From NCBI RefSeq assembly GCF_003114835.2, contig NZ_AP025028.1:2508001-2572000 (forward strand): DNA of 64,000 bases, read 5' to 3'. Below, in pieces: positions 23,224 through 31,567 of the stretch; within the stretch, counting starts at the first letter, position 1; every line of letters starts with the position of its first letter. Below the pieces are notes generated by a model, which was not told where the DNA came from, did no database searches, and saw nothing but the letters and a program-made list of their open reading frames with translations. The position numbers were made by a program, and so were the translations under genes. This DNA comes from Leptospira kobayashii (GTDB lineage: Bacteria; Spirochaetota; Leptospiria; Leptospirales; Leptospiraceae).

Positions 23224-23559
23224 CTAAAGAACCTTAAATGGTAGTAAACCGATCGATCTTGACTTACGAATTTCACGTGCAAGAACTCTTTGGTGTTTCG
23301 CGCAAGAACCTGTAATACGACGAGGAATGATTTTCCCTCTGTTGGTTACAAATCTTTCCAAAATATCAACTCTCTTGTAGTCAAGACCGGCTAACAACGC
23401 TTTGTCAGCACAGAATTTACATACTTTCTTTTTGTATTTCGCGTTTTTACGTCCGAACTTGCCTTCGCCGTCTTTACCGCGAAAACCACCTTTTTCGTCG
23501 TCATCCATCGCGTCCATATTGTCGCGTGAATCTCTTGAATCGTCTTTTAAATCACTCAT
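23224..23559 (-). CDS. rpsR: 30S ribosomal protein S18 with acidic N-terminal extension
   Basis: The 111-residue protein contains the S18 core from about residue 40 ([23 protein letters not shown] ... [10 protein letters not shown]). A CxxC plus a later Cys resembles the zinc-type S18. The first ~38 residues form an unusual charged, Asp/Gly-rich extension ([20 protein letters not shown]), longer than the common ~75-90-residue proteins. The core binds S6 in the small-subunit platform. Its gene lies between ssb and rplI, with ten- and nine-base gaps. Confidence 0.96.
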   Translation of the reverse strand: MSDLKDDSRDSRDNMDAMDDDEKGGFRGKDGEGKFGRKNAKYKKKVCKFCADKALLAGLDYKRVDILERFVTNRGKIIPRRITGSCAKHQRVLAREIRKSRSIGLLPFKVL

Positions 23560-23569
23560 AAATTACCTA

Positions 23570-24010
23570 TTAAAATGGAATGTCATCGTCTCCGGCATAA
23601 TCATAATCACCACCGCCCATACCGGAATCTTGGGATGGTGGGAATTCACTACCTCGGTCACCGCCGGAAGAAGAACCGCCGCCTTGTCCGCCTAATAGTT
23701 GAGCAGACTCAACGAAGATACGGATTTTGGATGCTTTTTTTCCTTCGGGAGTTTCCCAGGATTGCTGCTGAAGTCTTCCTTCAATCGCAACTTGTTTTCC
23801 TTTTCCGGCATACTGCTTGAGTATGTCAGCTAACTTACCCCATGCGACACAATCGAAGTAATGAGTTTCCTCTTTCTTCTCCCCGTTGGAAACATAAATG
23901 CGATTATTGGCGACTGAGAAGTTAACCACAGAACTGCCGTTAATCGATTTAAATTCGGGGTCGCGTGTCAGGCGGCCTATTAGAAGGATCTTGTTTAGAT
24001 CGTTAGCCAT
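23570..24010 (-). CDS. ssb: Single-stranded DNA-binding protein
   Basis: This 146-residue OB-fold protein starts NDLNKILLIGRLTRDPEFK and contains the conserved HYFDCVAWGKLAD segment. A Gly/Ser-rich linker (about 110-138) leads to the acidic C-terminal tip DDDIPF, which recruits partners such as RecO. It overlaps the rpsF stop region by eight bases. The arrangement rpsF-ssb-rpsR is common in bacteria. Confidence 0.97.
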   Translation of the reverse strand: MANDLNKILLIGRLTRDPEFKSINGSSVVNFSVANNRIYVSNGEKKEETHYFDCVAWGKLADILKQYAGKGKQVAIEGRLQQQSWETPEGKKASKIRIFVESAQLLGGQGGGSSSGGDRGSEFPPSQDSGMGGGDYDYAGDDDIPF

Positions 24011-24278
24011 TGGAACGGACGACTAGTGTTTTTAAAATGTTCGTATTCAGTTTGAATTCGTGTTCGATTTTAACGATTTCAGACGGAGCACTTTGGCATT
24101 TAATCAATGTAAAATGGCCTTGTTCGTCTTGTCCGACCGGATGCCAAAGTCTTTTGGAACCCCAATCTTCTTCGTTTTGGATCGTGACGGAGTGTTTCGC
24201 GAGGATGTCCTTTACTGCGGACTTTGTTTCCTCGACTGCCCCTTCACGAATGATGTTCGTGATCTCGTAGTTTCTCAT
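24003..24278 (-). CDS. rpsF: 30S ribosomal protein S6
   Basis: The 91-residue protein starts MRNYEITNIIREG and has the alpha/beta ferredoxin-like pattern of S6 (WGSKRLWHPVGQDEQGHFTLIKC). It is the first gene of a minus-strand run of fourteen genes that continues to 10605. The ATG is preceded by AGGAGAAAC. The promoter must lie in the short interval 24279-24376 or within the divergent gene. A perfect palindrome GGGTATACCC is at 24290-24299. Confidence 0.96.
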   Translation of the reverse strand: MRNYEITNIIREGAVEETKSAVKDILAKHSVTIQNEEDWGSKRLWHPVGQDEQGHFTLIKCQSAPSEIVKIEHEFKLNTNILKTLVVRSNG

Positions 24279-24289
24279 GTTTCTCCTAT

Positions 24290-24299
24290 GGGTATACCC
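24290..24299. promoter_or_regulatory. Palindrome in the divergent rpsF / membrane-protein promoter region
   Basis: GGGTATACCC is a perfect ten-base palindrome located twelve bases upstream of the rpsF start, just ahead of its ribosome-binding site. It could be part of an operator or a hairpin close to the transcript start. Candidate -35-like TTGACC sequences exist on both strands nearby (24302 on plus; about 24375 on minus), but no convincing full promoter could be fixed. Confidence 0.3.
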
Positions 24300-24376
24300 C
24301 CTTGACCGAAATGGGCGGGGGTAGAAGAATAATTTTAGTATTCCTGGTTAGGATTTTCGTTACCAGGTGGGGGTCA

Positions 24377-25159
24377 ATGGAATTTCTTCTTGGTTCTATC
24401 CATTTACCGGATTTCTATGACAAATACTCAAGGGCTATGAGCGAAAAAATCAATTTTCCGGAGATTTGGGGCCTAGGCCTCGGTCTATTTTTATCACTCT
24501 ATGCAGGTTTTTTAAACCACGTTTCCCCCAGTGAGCCGTTTTCCGAAACCCATTCCGGTTTCCATTCGCCGGTGCTTGCTTTGGAGACTGCGGAAACACC
24601 CAAACAGGTTCAGGATCTGATCGGGGTCTATGAAAACGAAGAATTTCCGGCCCTCACTTCCCAATACAGGATTCTGCATTATTTTGATTTCGGATTTATC
24701 TTCTGTTATATGGCATTTTTGGCTTATACCGGACATTATGCGGGGAGAAGGGTCAGGCCTATCTTTCTAAAAATATTTTTGGGAATGATTGCGGTTCTTG
24801 TGCTCGGGGGATTTGCGGACATTGTGGAAAACATCCTGATCCTCAATCTTTTGGATGCAAAAAATCCGGAAGAAATGGTCTCCTCTTTGGAATATTTAAA
24901 ACCGACAGCTCAATTGAAATGGTTTTGTTTATTCGCCTACTCTGCCACAGTGGGCATTTACTTCTGGTTATATGAGAAAGGACCGCTACTCAGAATCACA
25001 TCCGTTCTTTTTGTAACCGCTTTTTTCCTGGGACTTTTTTCCATTTTCAAAACCAATCTCTTGGAATTGTGTTTTCCGTTTTTCGCATTGGGTCTTGCTC
25101 TGACCTGGTTTCATTACGGATTCAGTTTGGCTTTCAGCTCCTTATCCAAAAAAACATAA
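24377..25159 (+). CDS. Polytopic membrane protein of unknown function
   Basis: The predicted 260-residue protein has about six hydrophobic helices spread over its length, with a polar loop after the first. No family is recognised. The start is uncertain: the ATG at 24377 follows GGTGGGGGTCA, another ATG is at 24437, and a TTG at 24302 would give a longer form. It is divergent from rpsF and converges on the CapA-like gene, overlapping its end by 46 bases. It may be specific to this genus; function unknown. Confidence 0.7.
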   Translation: MEFLLGSIHLPDFYDKYSRAMSEKINFPEIWGLGLGLFLSLYAGFLNHVSPSEPFSETHSGFHSPVLALETAETPKQVQDLIGVYENEEFPALTSQYRILHYFDFGFIFCYMAFLAYTGHYAGRRVRPIFLKIFLGMIAVLVLGGFADIVENILILNLLDAKNPEEMVSSLEYLKPTAQLKWFCLFAYSATVGIYFWLYEKGPLLRITSVLFVTAFFLGLFSIFKTNLLELCFPFFALGLALTWFHYGFSLAFSSLSKKT

Positions 25160-26274
25160 CCTCGTCCTCCGCTGATCACAAGTTCGGTGCCCAAATTTTT
25201 ACACAAAAAAGCGTATTCTTTTAAAAATTCATCCGCTTCCTTGGGCCCGAGAGGACTGAAAAAATGATCGCCTGACATGGATTGGTGACGACCGAAAATA
25301 GGAATCACTTCCACTACAGCGAGAATTCCTTTTTGGAAATGCAAAACTGCCGATATATTGTGTTTTAAGTATTGGTTTTTGGATCCGAAGAAAAAATTAC
25401 CAAGCGAGTAAATCACGACTCCTTTGGGAAACACTTCAATCCCTTGCGGGATATGAGGATGATGACCGATGATTGCCTGATAACCTGCACCGATCAGATA
25501 CTTTGCGGCTTTACGTTGGGTTTCCGTAGGTTCCGGATTGTATTCCACTCCCCAATGAACCGCTAAAATATTAACTTGGTTCGGTTTGGTTTTGCGGGCA
25601 AGTCTTTCCGCAACGCCTACACGGAAATAGGCGGCGCCGGGATTTCGAGGACCGGCAAACAACCTGGTCTCCCCCGTATCTGAAAAAGAAAAAATACGAA
25701 ATTCATTGTCTATCGATTTATAAAGCAAAGGGACCATCGCCAAAGACTCGTTATCTCCTGCGCCGGCGGAAGAGATTTTATTTTCCGCAAGTAAGGATAA
25801 AGTATCCTTTAGACCCGGTTCTCCGAAGTCCATAGTATGATTGTTGCCCAGAGTCACTCCGTCGATTTGCAATTCCTTCAGAATGGATAGATCTTCTCCC
25901 GTTCCGTAGAATACATAGGACTTCAATTTATCGGCACTCGGTTGTTTCCTGAGAATGGGTGTTTCGAGATTCAAAACACGATAGTCCATGGAGGCAAGCA
26001 GACCGGTGAAACTTCGGAATGCAAAACTCGGATCATCCTTACGGATGGAATCTCTCACTCCCCAATTGAACATCACGTCTCCACCAAACCATAGCTTTGT
26101 GGATTCGGGAAAACGAAACCCCTGCCCCGTTTCCGTTTTGAACCTGTAATAATCCCGGATCGGAGCGATGACCCTGGGTTCTGCCTCTTCCGTTTGCTCC
26201 GGCCCATCTTCGGAAAAAAGAAACGAAGGGAAAACACAGAATAGATAAAAAAACAAAAGAAAATAAATCTTCAT
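25114..26274 (-). CDS. CapA-family (PGA_cap) exported protein
   Basis: The 386-residue protein has an N-terminal signal peptide (MKIYFLLFFYLFCVFPSFLF). The core resembles the CapA/metallophosphatase-like fold: LWFGGDVMFNWGVRD, LNLETPI, DGVTLGNNHTMDFG, LAVHWGVEYN and IGHHPHIPQG, in the family order. Relatives act in poly-gamma-glutamate capsule synthesis, but no capBC partner is nearby, so the substrate is unknown. The ATG at 26274 is preferred to a TTG at 26301 because it places the signal peptide at the terminus. Confidence 0.85.
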   Translation of the reverse strand: MKIYFLLFFYLFCVFPSFLFSEDGPEQTEEAEPRVIAPIRDYYRFKTETGQGFRFPESTKLWFGGDVMFNWGVRDSIRKDDPSFAFRSFTGLLASMDYRVLNLETPILRKQPSADKLKSYVFYGTGEDLSILKELQIDGVTLGNNHTMDFGEPGLKDTLSLLAENKISSAGAGDNESLAMVPLLYKSIDNEFRIFSFSDTGETRLFAGPRNPGAAYFRVGVAERLARKTKPNQVNILAVHWGVEYNPEPTETQRKAAKYLIGAGYQAIIGHHPHIPQGIEVFPKGVVIYSLGNFFFGSKNQYLKHNISAVLHFQKGILAVVEVIPIFGRHQSMSGDHFFSPLGPKEADEFLKEYAFLCKNLGTELVISGGRGYVFLDKELKAKLNP

Positions 26275-26317
26275 TTTTAATTCAATCTTTCCCGTTCGCA
26301 AACAAAACCGTAAGAAA

Positions 26318-27127
26318 TTAAAAACGGAATACTGACTCGGGGATTTCCGTTTTGGTAACCTTTTTCATTTTGATAAGAATCAGAACGTTTTCTTTCTCTT
26401 CTCCCAAAGGGATCACTTTGGTTAAGATTGATTTGGGTGGGTGTTTCGATTTAGGATCTTTTTCTTTGACAAGGGACACTGCTTTGAGTTTGCGAAGAGG
26501 ACTGACAAGCTCGATCCGGTTAAGCTCCCCTTCTTCGAAAAAATACTCATAAACCCCGTCCTTCTTTTCCAATAGAATGCGGTTTTCCTTTGTCAGAAAC
26601 CTGGCTTTCGGAGAAGTAATCTCAGGCTGAAAAGATCCGGTAAGATATTGGTAAATCACAGGGAAAGGAAGTTGAATGGATTTTTTTGTATTGGGATCTT
26701 GCAACAAAAGATCTCCCATTGCTTGCGTCGTCACCTTATTTGTGCTCGTCGGTTTGATTTGAATTTCAGTCGGGCTCGCGATCAGTTCGGAAAAAACAAG
26801 TCCAAAAAAAGTATCCATCAATTGGATCTTTACAAGTCCTGTTTCTTTGGAATAAAAGATCTTTCCATCCACTGCAAAATTGTCTTTTTTAGGGACGAAT
26901 ACCTGAATGTTCATGGCAAACTCTCCCTTAAAGGAAGAATAATTGGTTTCTTTGGATTTGATTTCGGAAAGTAGCGCTTTCGCATTTGCATCGCTAGTCG
27001 ATACGTAACGATCCTTGTTTTTTCCTATAAAATCCACGTCTTCCACTTCTCCTGCGGAACAAAAAGAAAAAAAGATTCCGAGTGATAAGGATATAAAAAG
27101 ATTAAAAAATTTGAAAAGAGAAGTCAT
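26318..27127 (-). CDS. Lipoprotein, possibly LolA/LolB-like fold
   Basis: The 269-residue protein begins with a signal and a spirochaete-type lipobox ending FFSFC (Cys23). The mature part is beta-rich with alternating strands (FKGEFAMNIQVFVPKKDNFAVDGKIFYSKE, then long strands toward the C-terminus). This recalls LolA/LolB-type or DUF4292 lipid-binding barrels, but the resemblance is only by pattern. The ATG at 27127 overlaps the stop of the upstream TPR gene by four bases, so the two are coupled. It may bind hydrophobic ligands at the outer membrane; this is inference. Confidence 0.7.
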   Translation of the reverse strand: MTSLFKFFNLFISLSLGIFFSFCSAGEVEDVDFIGKNKDRYVSTSDANAKALLSEIKSKETNYSSFKGEFAMNIQVFVPKKDNFAVDGKIFYSKETGLVKIQLMDTFFGLVFSELIASPTEIQIKPTSTNKVTTQAMGDLLLQDPNTKKSIQLPFPVIYQYLTGSFQPEITSPKARFLTKENRILLEKKDGVYEYFFEEGELNRIELVSPLRKLKAVSLVKEKDPKSKHPPKSILTKVIPLGEEKENVLILIKMKKVTKTEIPESVFRF

Positions 27128-29154
27128 TCGGCAAGTTCCTTCTGAACAGTTGTTAGTTTTGTTTTGATTTTTGACGATTCCATATCGTCTTTTGTGAGAG
27201 GGAGGGCCATTTGCCAATAAAACCCGGCTTTTACCAAATCTTTTTTGGCAAGATACACATCCCCCAGGTGATCAAAGATCACCGGATCTTCCGCATCGCG
27301 ATTCACCGAAATCTGCTCGGCAAAATGCAGATGCAATAACGCTTCTTTCCACTGGTTCGTTTTAAAATAAATCCATCCCAAACTATCCTGGTAGGCCGCA
27401 TTGTCCGGTTCCAGATCCACTGCCTTTCTCAGATAGGAAAGTGCTTCTTCTTTTTTAATTCCGCGTTCCGCATAAAGATATCCCAAATAATTATATGCGT
27501 TCGGATTCTCAGGATTCGTTTGAATTGATGCGAGCAAATCCGTTTCGGTTTTGGGGAAATTTTTCAATTTATCGAAAACCGTTGCTCTGTAAAAAAGATA
27601 ATTATTGTTTTGCGGTTCAAGTTCAACCGCTTTGGAAAAATTCGCAAGGCTCTGCTTGTAATCCTCTTTCTGAAAATACACAAGCCCTTGCAGATAATAA
27701 TAGGCTGCGTTTTTCGGTTCTTTTTCAAGAAGAAACTTACCGATCGCAAGCGAAGCATCGTAATTTTTTATACTAGGATTTAACAGAAGATAAGCGAGTC
27801 GGAATTTCAAATTGTTCCTTTCTTCTTCGCTTTGAGTTGTCAGGATCGCTTTTTTAACGGAAAGAATCGCACTGTTGGGATATCCCATCGCTTCTTCGCA
27901 ATGAGACACTCTTTCCAGTAACCCGGGAATATCTCCTGCCAGACCTTCTTCCTTTTCAGCAAAACGGATCGCGGAATTAAATGCATTTTCGGAAACTACG
28001 TACTGTCTGTATTGAAACGCCAAGGCCGCTGTGGACAACATTGCTTTGTACAGTCTTTCTTTTTCCGACGAAGCTACCGATTCCTGATAAGCGACTCTCG
28101 CCGCAAGCCTCCCCGGATTTTTTTCGATAAAGGAAGAAAGCTCATCCGCAAGTCCCTGTTTCCTTCCTTTCAGAAAACGGTCCAAGATGGAAATCAGCCC
28201 TTCTTTAGGAATTTTTTTCTCATGAGCAAGAGTTACGAAATAACCAGGCGCCATCACCCGCGAATCCAAAAAGTAAATCTCACCAAGCATATGTGAGGCG
28301 TCAATTTCACGGGGATTGGATTCCCGGATCCAATTCAAATATTTTTTCGTATTGGAAAAGTCACCCAACAGATAATTGATCTGTGCGACACGAAAAATCA
28401 CCTCAGTATCGTTACGCGCCAAATCCAGATAGGCCAGATAATAATAAAGGGATTTCTTAGGATTATCCAATTTATAATTCAGTTCACCTAAAGATTTAAG
28501 AACGGTGGATTTGTATTTTGAATTCGTATCTCTTTTCTGAATGAGATCCCAAAGAGAAGTATAATATAGAACGGATTTGGTCCATCTTTTCAATTCGAAA
28601 TTCAAATTGCCCAAAAGGTAAAGAAAATCGGAATCATAAGGATAATCCTTTAGATCTTTCTCCAAAGTATCCGACGCGGTTTCCAATTCTCCCTTTCTGA
28701 TCTCCACTCTCGTTTTGAGAAGTATACTTTCCCGGGAAGGAGGGTTTGGCGGCTGAAACTTCTTATAAGCCGTCTCACTCCAACGCATTGCAAGATCAAG
28801 CTCACCTAACTCCAAATAACTAACACCGATGGAATAAGCGCTTAAGAAAGTCGGTTCCTCGTTTTTTTCTTTTCTACAGTTATGATATTTTTCAAAAAAT
28901 CCTACAGCTGCCTCGTGTTGCTTTTTTGCCTCTTCCGGTTTCCTTCTTGCTGCGGATTGAAAGGCATCCACTTGTTCCTGGAAGCCGCGGGAAAGCAGAT
29001 ATTCTTCCGGTACGCCTTTTTCCAAAAGACTACAGTTTTTTGTATCTTTTACTTCCTCCGTCGGTGGAGCTCCGTACAAAGTACCCGAAACCAGCAAAAG
29101 AATGGATAAAAATCGAATGAAATAAGGTCGTATATCGTTAATTGCTTGAAACAT
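27124..29154 (-). CDS. TPR-repeat exported protein
   Basis: The 676-residue protein has an N-terminal hydrophobic signal (about 14-30) and then tetratricopeptide-like repeats along nearly its whole length. The clearest are near the C-terminus, such as AAYYYLQGLVYFQKEDYKQSLANFSKAVELEP, PNAYNYLGYLYAERG and AAYQDSLGWIYFKTNQW. TPR proteins act as scaffolds. The ATG at 29154 was chosen because it places the signal at the terminus. It overlaps the lipoprotein gene by four bases and is divergent, with only 37 bases between, from the CHAT/sigma operon. Confidence 0.85.
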   Translation of the reverse strand: MFQAINDIRPYFIRFLSILLLVSGTLYGAPPTEEVKDTKNCSLLEKGVPEEYLLSRGFQEQVDAFQSAARRKPEEAKKQHEAAVGFFEKYHNCRKEKNEEPTFLSAYSIGVSYLELGELDLAMRWSETAYKKFQPPNPPSRESILLKTRVEIRKGELETASDTLEKDLKDYPYDSDFLYLLGNLNFELKRWTKSVLYYTSLWDLIQKRDTNSKYKSTVLKSLGELNYKLDNPKKSLYYYLAYLDLARNDTEVIFRVAQINYLLGDFSNTKKYLNWIRESNPREIDASHMLGEIYFLDSRVMAPGYFVTLAHEKKIPKEGLISILDRFLKGRKQGLADELSSFIEKNPGRLAARVAYQESVASSEKERLYKAMLSTAALAFQYRQYVVSENAFNSAIRFAEKEEGLAGDIPGLLERVSHCEEAMGYPNSAILSVKKAILTTQSEEERNNLKFRLAYLLLNPSIKNYDASLAIGKFLLEKEPKNAAYYYLQGLVYFQKEDYKQSLANFSKAVELEPQNNNYLFYRATVFDKLKNFPKTETDLLASIQTNPENPNAYNYLGYLYAERGIKKEEALSYLRKAVDLEPDNAAYQDSLGWIYFKTNQWKEALLHLHFAEQISVNRDAEDPVIFDHLGDVYLAKKDLVKAGFYWQMALPLTKDDMESSKIKTKLTTVQKELAE

Positions 29155-29191
29155 CCGTGTATTCCGACAAAGTTCGGGAACAGGGACTTCC

Positions 29192-30448
29192 TTGAACCAG
29201 ATCTTCCGAGAAAATTTAAAATACATTCTGGCCGTTCTACTTGTATGGGCAATCACTTTCCCGTTCGTTTTACAAAACAAGGACACCATACTTGCCGATC
29301 TTACCCTTCGATACAATGCTCTCTTCGGTTATCCCAATCCCGGCATAACTCGCGAGTTAGTGGCAAAAGGAGATGCCATCCTGGAAGGAAGAAAGGAAGG
29401 CAGCTCCAACTTCTTTTTAAAAATCACTTCTTTTTTCCAATCGGAAGAAAACCAAAAATCGACAGCTCTTCCTTTGGATCTACGCCTTATGGAAAAATCC
29501 TGTCTGTACTATCAGTCCAAAAACCATGTGGAAGAAACCTTTCTCGAACTTACTTGGCGGGAAAAGGCGATGGAATGGGGATCTCCTTTATTTACGAAGG
29601 TCACCACTCCGGGAGAAATCGTACTCGGCCCCCATCCTAAAGATTACTGGAATTCCCATATCGAAGATGTTTTGGAAGCTTTGGATTATTACAAACGCGC
29701 CCTTCGATTTTCAGGTCCTGACTTTATCGTTCCTAAAAAAATAGAATCCGTAGCTTGGGCCGTTTGTCGTCCTGCGGAAATTCTTTTGGCATATAAAACA
29801 CATATGATGGAAACTGAAAATTATGTGATAACAAAACTCGCCAAAGAAGACAAACTCCCATCCAACCTAACGGATGTTCAAAGAAGAAGTATCGCCCTAT
29901 CTACAATCAAAAAAGGATTTTTTCCGGAAGTAAATCCGAATGACTATCTGGAATCTTTGCTCAGACAAATTTTACTGACAGGAATGAAATCATTTTCCCC
30001 CCGCGAAATGGATTCTGTGTTCGAAAGGATTCTGTATTTCGTGGGAAATAGCGAAAGGGAGTATCTGAAATTCCGATTCCGACGTGCGGAACTATTTTAT
30101 CAGCTGGGATCGGAAGATCCCGAATATTACAAAAAAGCAATTCGGGAATTCAACGAAGCATCCAATATCAAATTGGCTTTGGAAGATGAAGAGGCGAATC
30201 TTCCTTTATTACTCGTTCATCAGTTCGAATCTATTTTAAAACAAGCCCAATGTTACCAAAAATTGAGTGAGAACAAAAAATCACTTCAGATTCTAGATTC
30301 ACTTACCTCCAAATTGAGAAACGTAGATGAACGGAGTGTAGGCGGCATAAAACGGGAGATTGTGCAAAGTTACAGAGAAACAAAAAGGACGGTTCTCCGT
30401 AAACTGGGTCGATTCGAGGAAGCAGATGAAAGCCCCCTCACGGAGTAA
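29192..30448 (+). CDS. Membrane-anchored helical protein, first gene of the CHAT/sigma operon
   Basis: The 418-residue protein appears to start at a TTG (29192); no ATG in the first 90 codons fits. Residues ~10-28 (YILAVLLVWAITFPFVL) form one membrane segment, followed by a long alpha-helical extracytoplasmic region. Several helix pairs near 270-390 look TPR-like (EYLKFRFRRAELFYQLGSEDPEYYKKAIREFNEA), but no named family is recognised. Its end overlaps the next gene by 23 bases. It may be a sensor or scaffold for the operon. The start codon and role are uncertain. Confidence 0.7.
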   Translation: MNQIFRENLKYILAVLLVWAITFPFVLQNKDTILADLTLRYNALFGYPNPGITRELVAKGDAILEGRKEGSSNFFLKITSFFQSEENQKSTALPLDLRLMEKSCLYYQSKNHVEETFLELTWREKAMEWGSPLFTKVTTPGEIVLGPHPKDYWNSHIEDVLEALDYYKRALRFSGPDFIVPKKIESVAWAVCRPAEILLAYKTHMMETENYVITKLAKEDKLPSNLTDVQRRSIALSTIKKGFFPEVNPNDYLESLLRQILLTGMKSFSPREMDSVFERILYFVGNSEREYLKFRFRRAELFYQLGSEDPEYYKKAIREFNEASNIKLALEDEEANLPLLLVHQFESILKQAQCYQKLSENKKSLQILDSLTSKLRNVDERSVGGIKREIVQSYRETKRTVLRKLGRFEEADESPLTE

Positions 30449-31562
30449 GTTTTTTTACTTTGATTATAATGCGACTCATCCTCCTTTTTTAAATTTTCTA
30501 ACAGAGTCCCTAAACGAATACGCAGAAGAATATTATAATCCTTCGGGAGCTACCAGATTTTCCTTACGCAACCAAGGAAAGATCGAATCCGTTCGAAAAT
30601 ATTTCGCCGGACTAACCGGGAAAAACGAAAGAGGATTTGTTTTTTCCTCAACGGGTACCGAGGCAAATTATCTGCTACTCAGATACCTGCGGGAAACCAA
30701 TCCCGATCTGAAAGAATTGATCGTAAGTCCGTTCGAACATTCGAGTATGTATTCCGCCATTCGGGATCTCGGATTTTCCCCCGTTCTCATCCAAACGGAT
30801 TTTTCCGGAGTGATCGATCTGAAATCATTACGTTCCTTACTAGAAAAAACCCCTCTTCCCGTGATTTGTTTGTATGCAGGAAATGAAACAGGTGTTCTTC
30901 AACCGGTGGAAAAAATTGCAGAACTTACGAAAGAATTCGGAGTATCTTTTTTCAGCGATCTTATGCAGGCATTCGGAAAGATTCATCTGGATTTTTCCCT
31001 ATTCGACGGTTTCAGTTTTTCCTCTCATAAAATCGGAGGAGGACTTGGTGCGGCCCTCAGCTTCGTTCCCAATGGCAAAATCGACTATCACGTATTTGGC
31101 GGTGGGAACCAAGAAAACGGACACAGAGCCGGAACGGAAAACATACAAGCACTTCTATCTTTTCAAAAGGCAACTGAATTTCAAATGGAACATCTTTCCC
31201 GAAAAGAAGAAAGACTTCGGGAATTCCAAATTCAGATGGAAACAAAACTCGAAGCACTAGGATGCAAAATCATTGCCAAAAACTCCCCCAGGCTACCAAA
31301 CACCAGTTTTGTGATGCTTCCCTTGGAAGATATAGATTTTTTCCTACTGGGAATGGAAGAGAAAAATACGATCATCTCGACAGGCAGCTCATGTAAGTCC
31401 AGAGCGAGAGAGGCGTCCTCTTCACTGATTGCCATGGGATATTCAAAGGAAGAGGCCCTCCGTTGCATTCGCATTTCGACGGGAATTAATACAACCCAAG
31501 ATGAAGTTGATTTTTTACTGAAAGCTGCGGAAGAACTGATTATAAAATTCAAAAGTTTTTAA
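30426..31562 (+). CDS. Cysteine desulfurase-like class V aminotransferase
   Basis: The 378-residue PLP enzyme resembles NifS/IscS. It has FDYNATHPP at the N-terminus, SSTGTEANYLLLRYL, the PLP lysine in SSHKIGGG (Lys202), HRAGTEN, and a catalytic-loop cysteine in STGSSCKS (Cys323). The cysteine and lysine suggest it can release sulfur from cysteine. No IscU or Fe-S assembly partners are near. The start at 30426 lies 23 bases inside the previous gene, and the CHAT gene follows after five bases. It may serve a thiolation or maturation step for this operon, or simply be co-regulated. Confidence 0.87.
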   Translation: MKAPSRSKFFYFDYNATHPPFLNFLTESLNEYAEEYYNPSGATRFSLRNQGKIESVRKYFAGLTGKNERGFVFSSTGTEANYLLLRYLRETNPDLKELIVSPFEHSSMYSAIRDLGFSPVLIQTDFSGVIDLKSLRSLLEKTPLPVICLYAGNETGVLQPVEKIAELTKEFGVSFFSDLMQAFGKIHLDFSLFDGFSFSSHKIGGGLGAALSFVPNGKIDYHVFGGGNQENGHRAGTENIQALLSFQKATEFQMEHLSRKEERLREFQIQMETKLEALGCKIIAKNSPRLPNTSFVMLPLEDIDFFLLGMEEKNTIISTGSSCKSRAREASSSLIAMGYSKEEALRCIRISTGINTTQDEVDFLLKAAEELIIKFKSF

Positions 31563-31567
31563 TTTCA

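Noticed and set aside
30426..31562. Desulfurase as part of a DNA phosphorothioation defence system
   Set aside because: No dndBCDE or ssp genes are nearby; the neighbours are a protease and a sigma factor.
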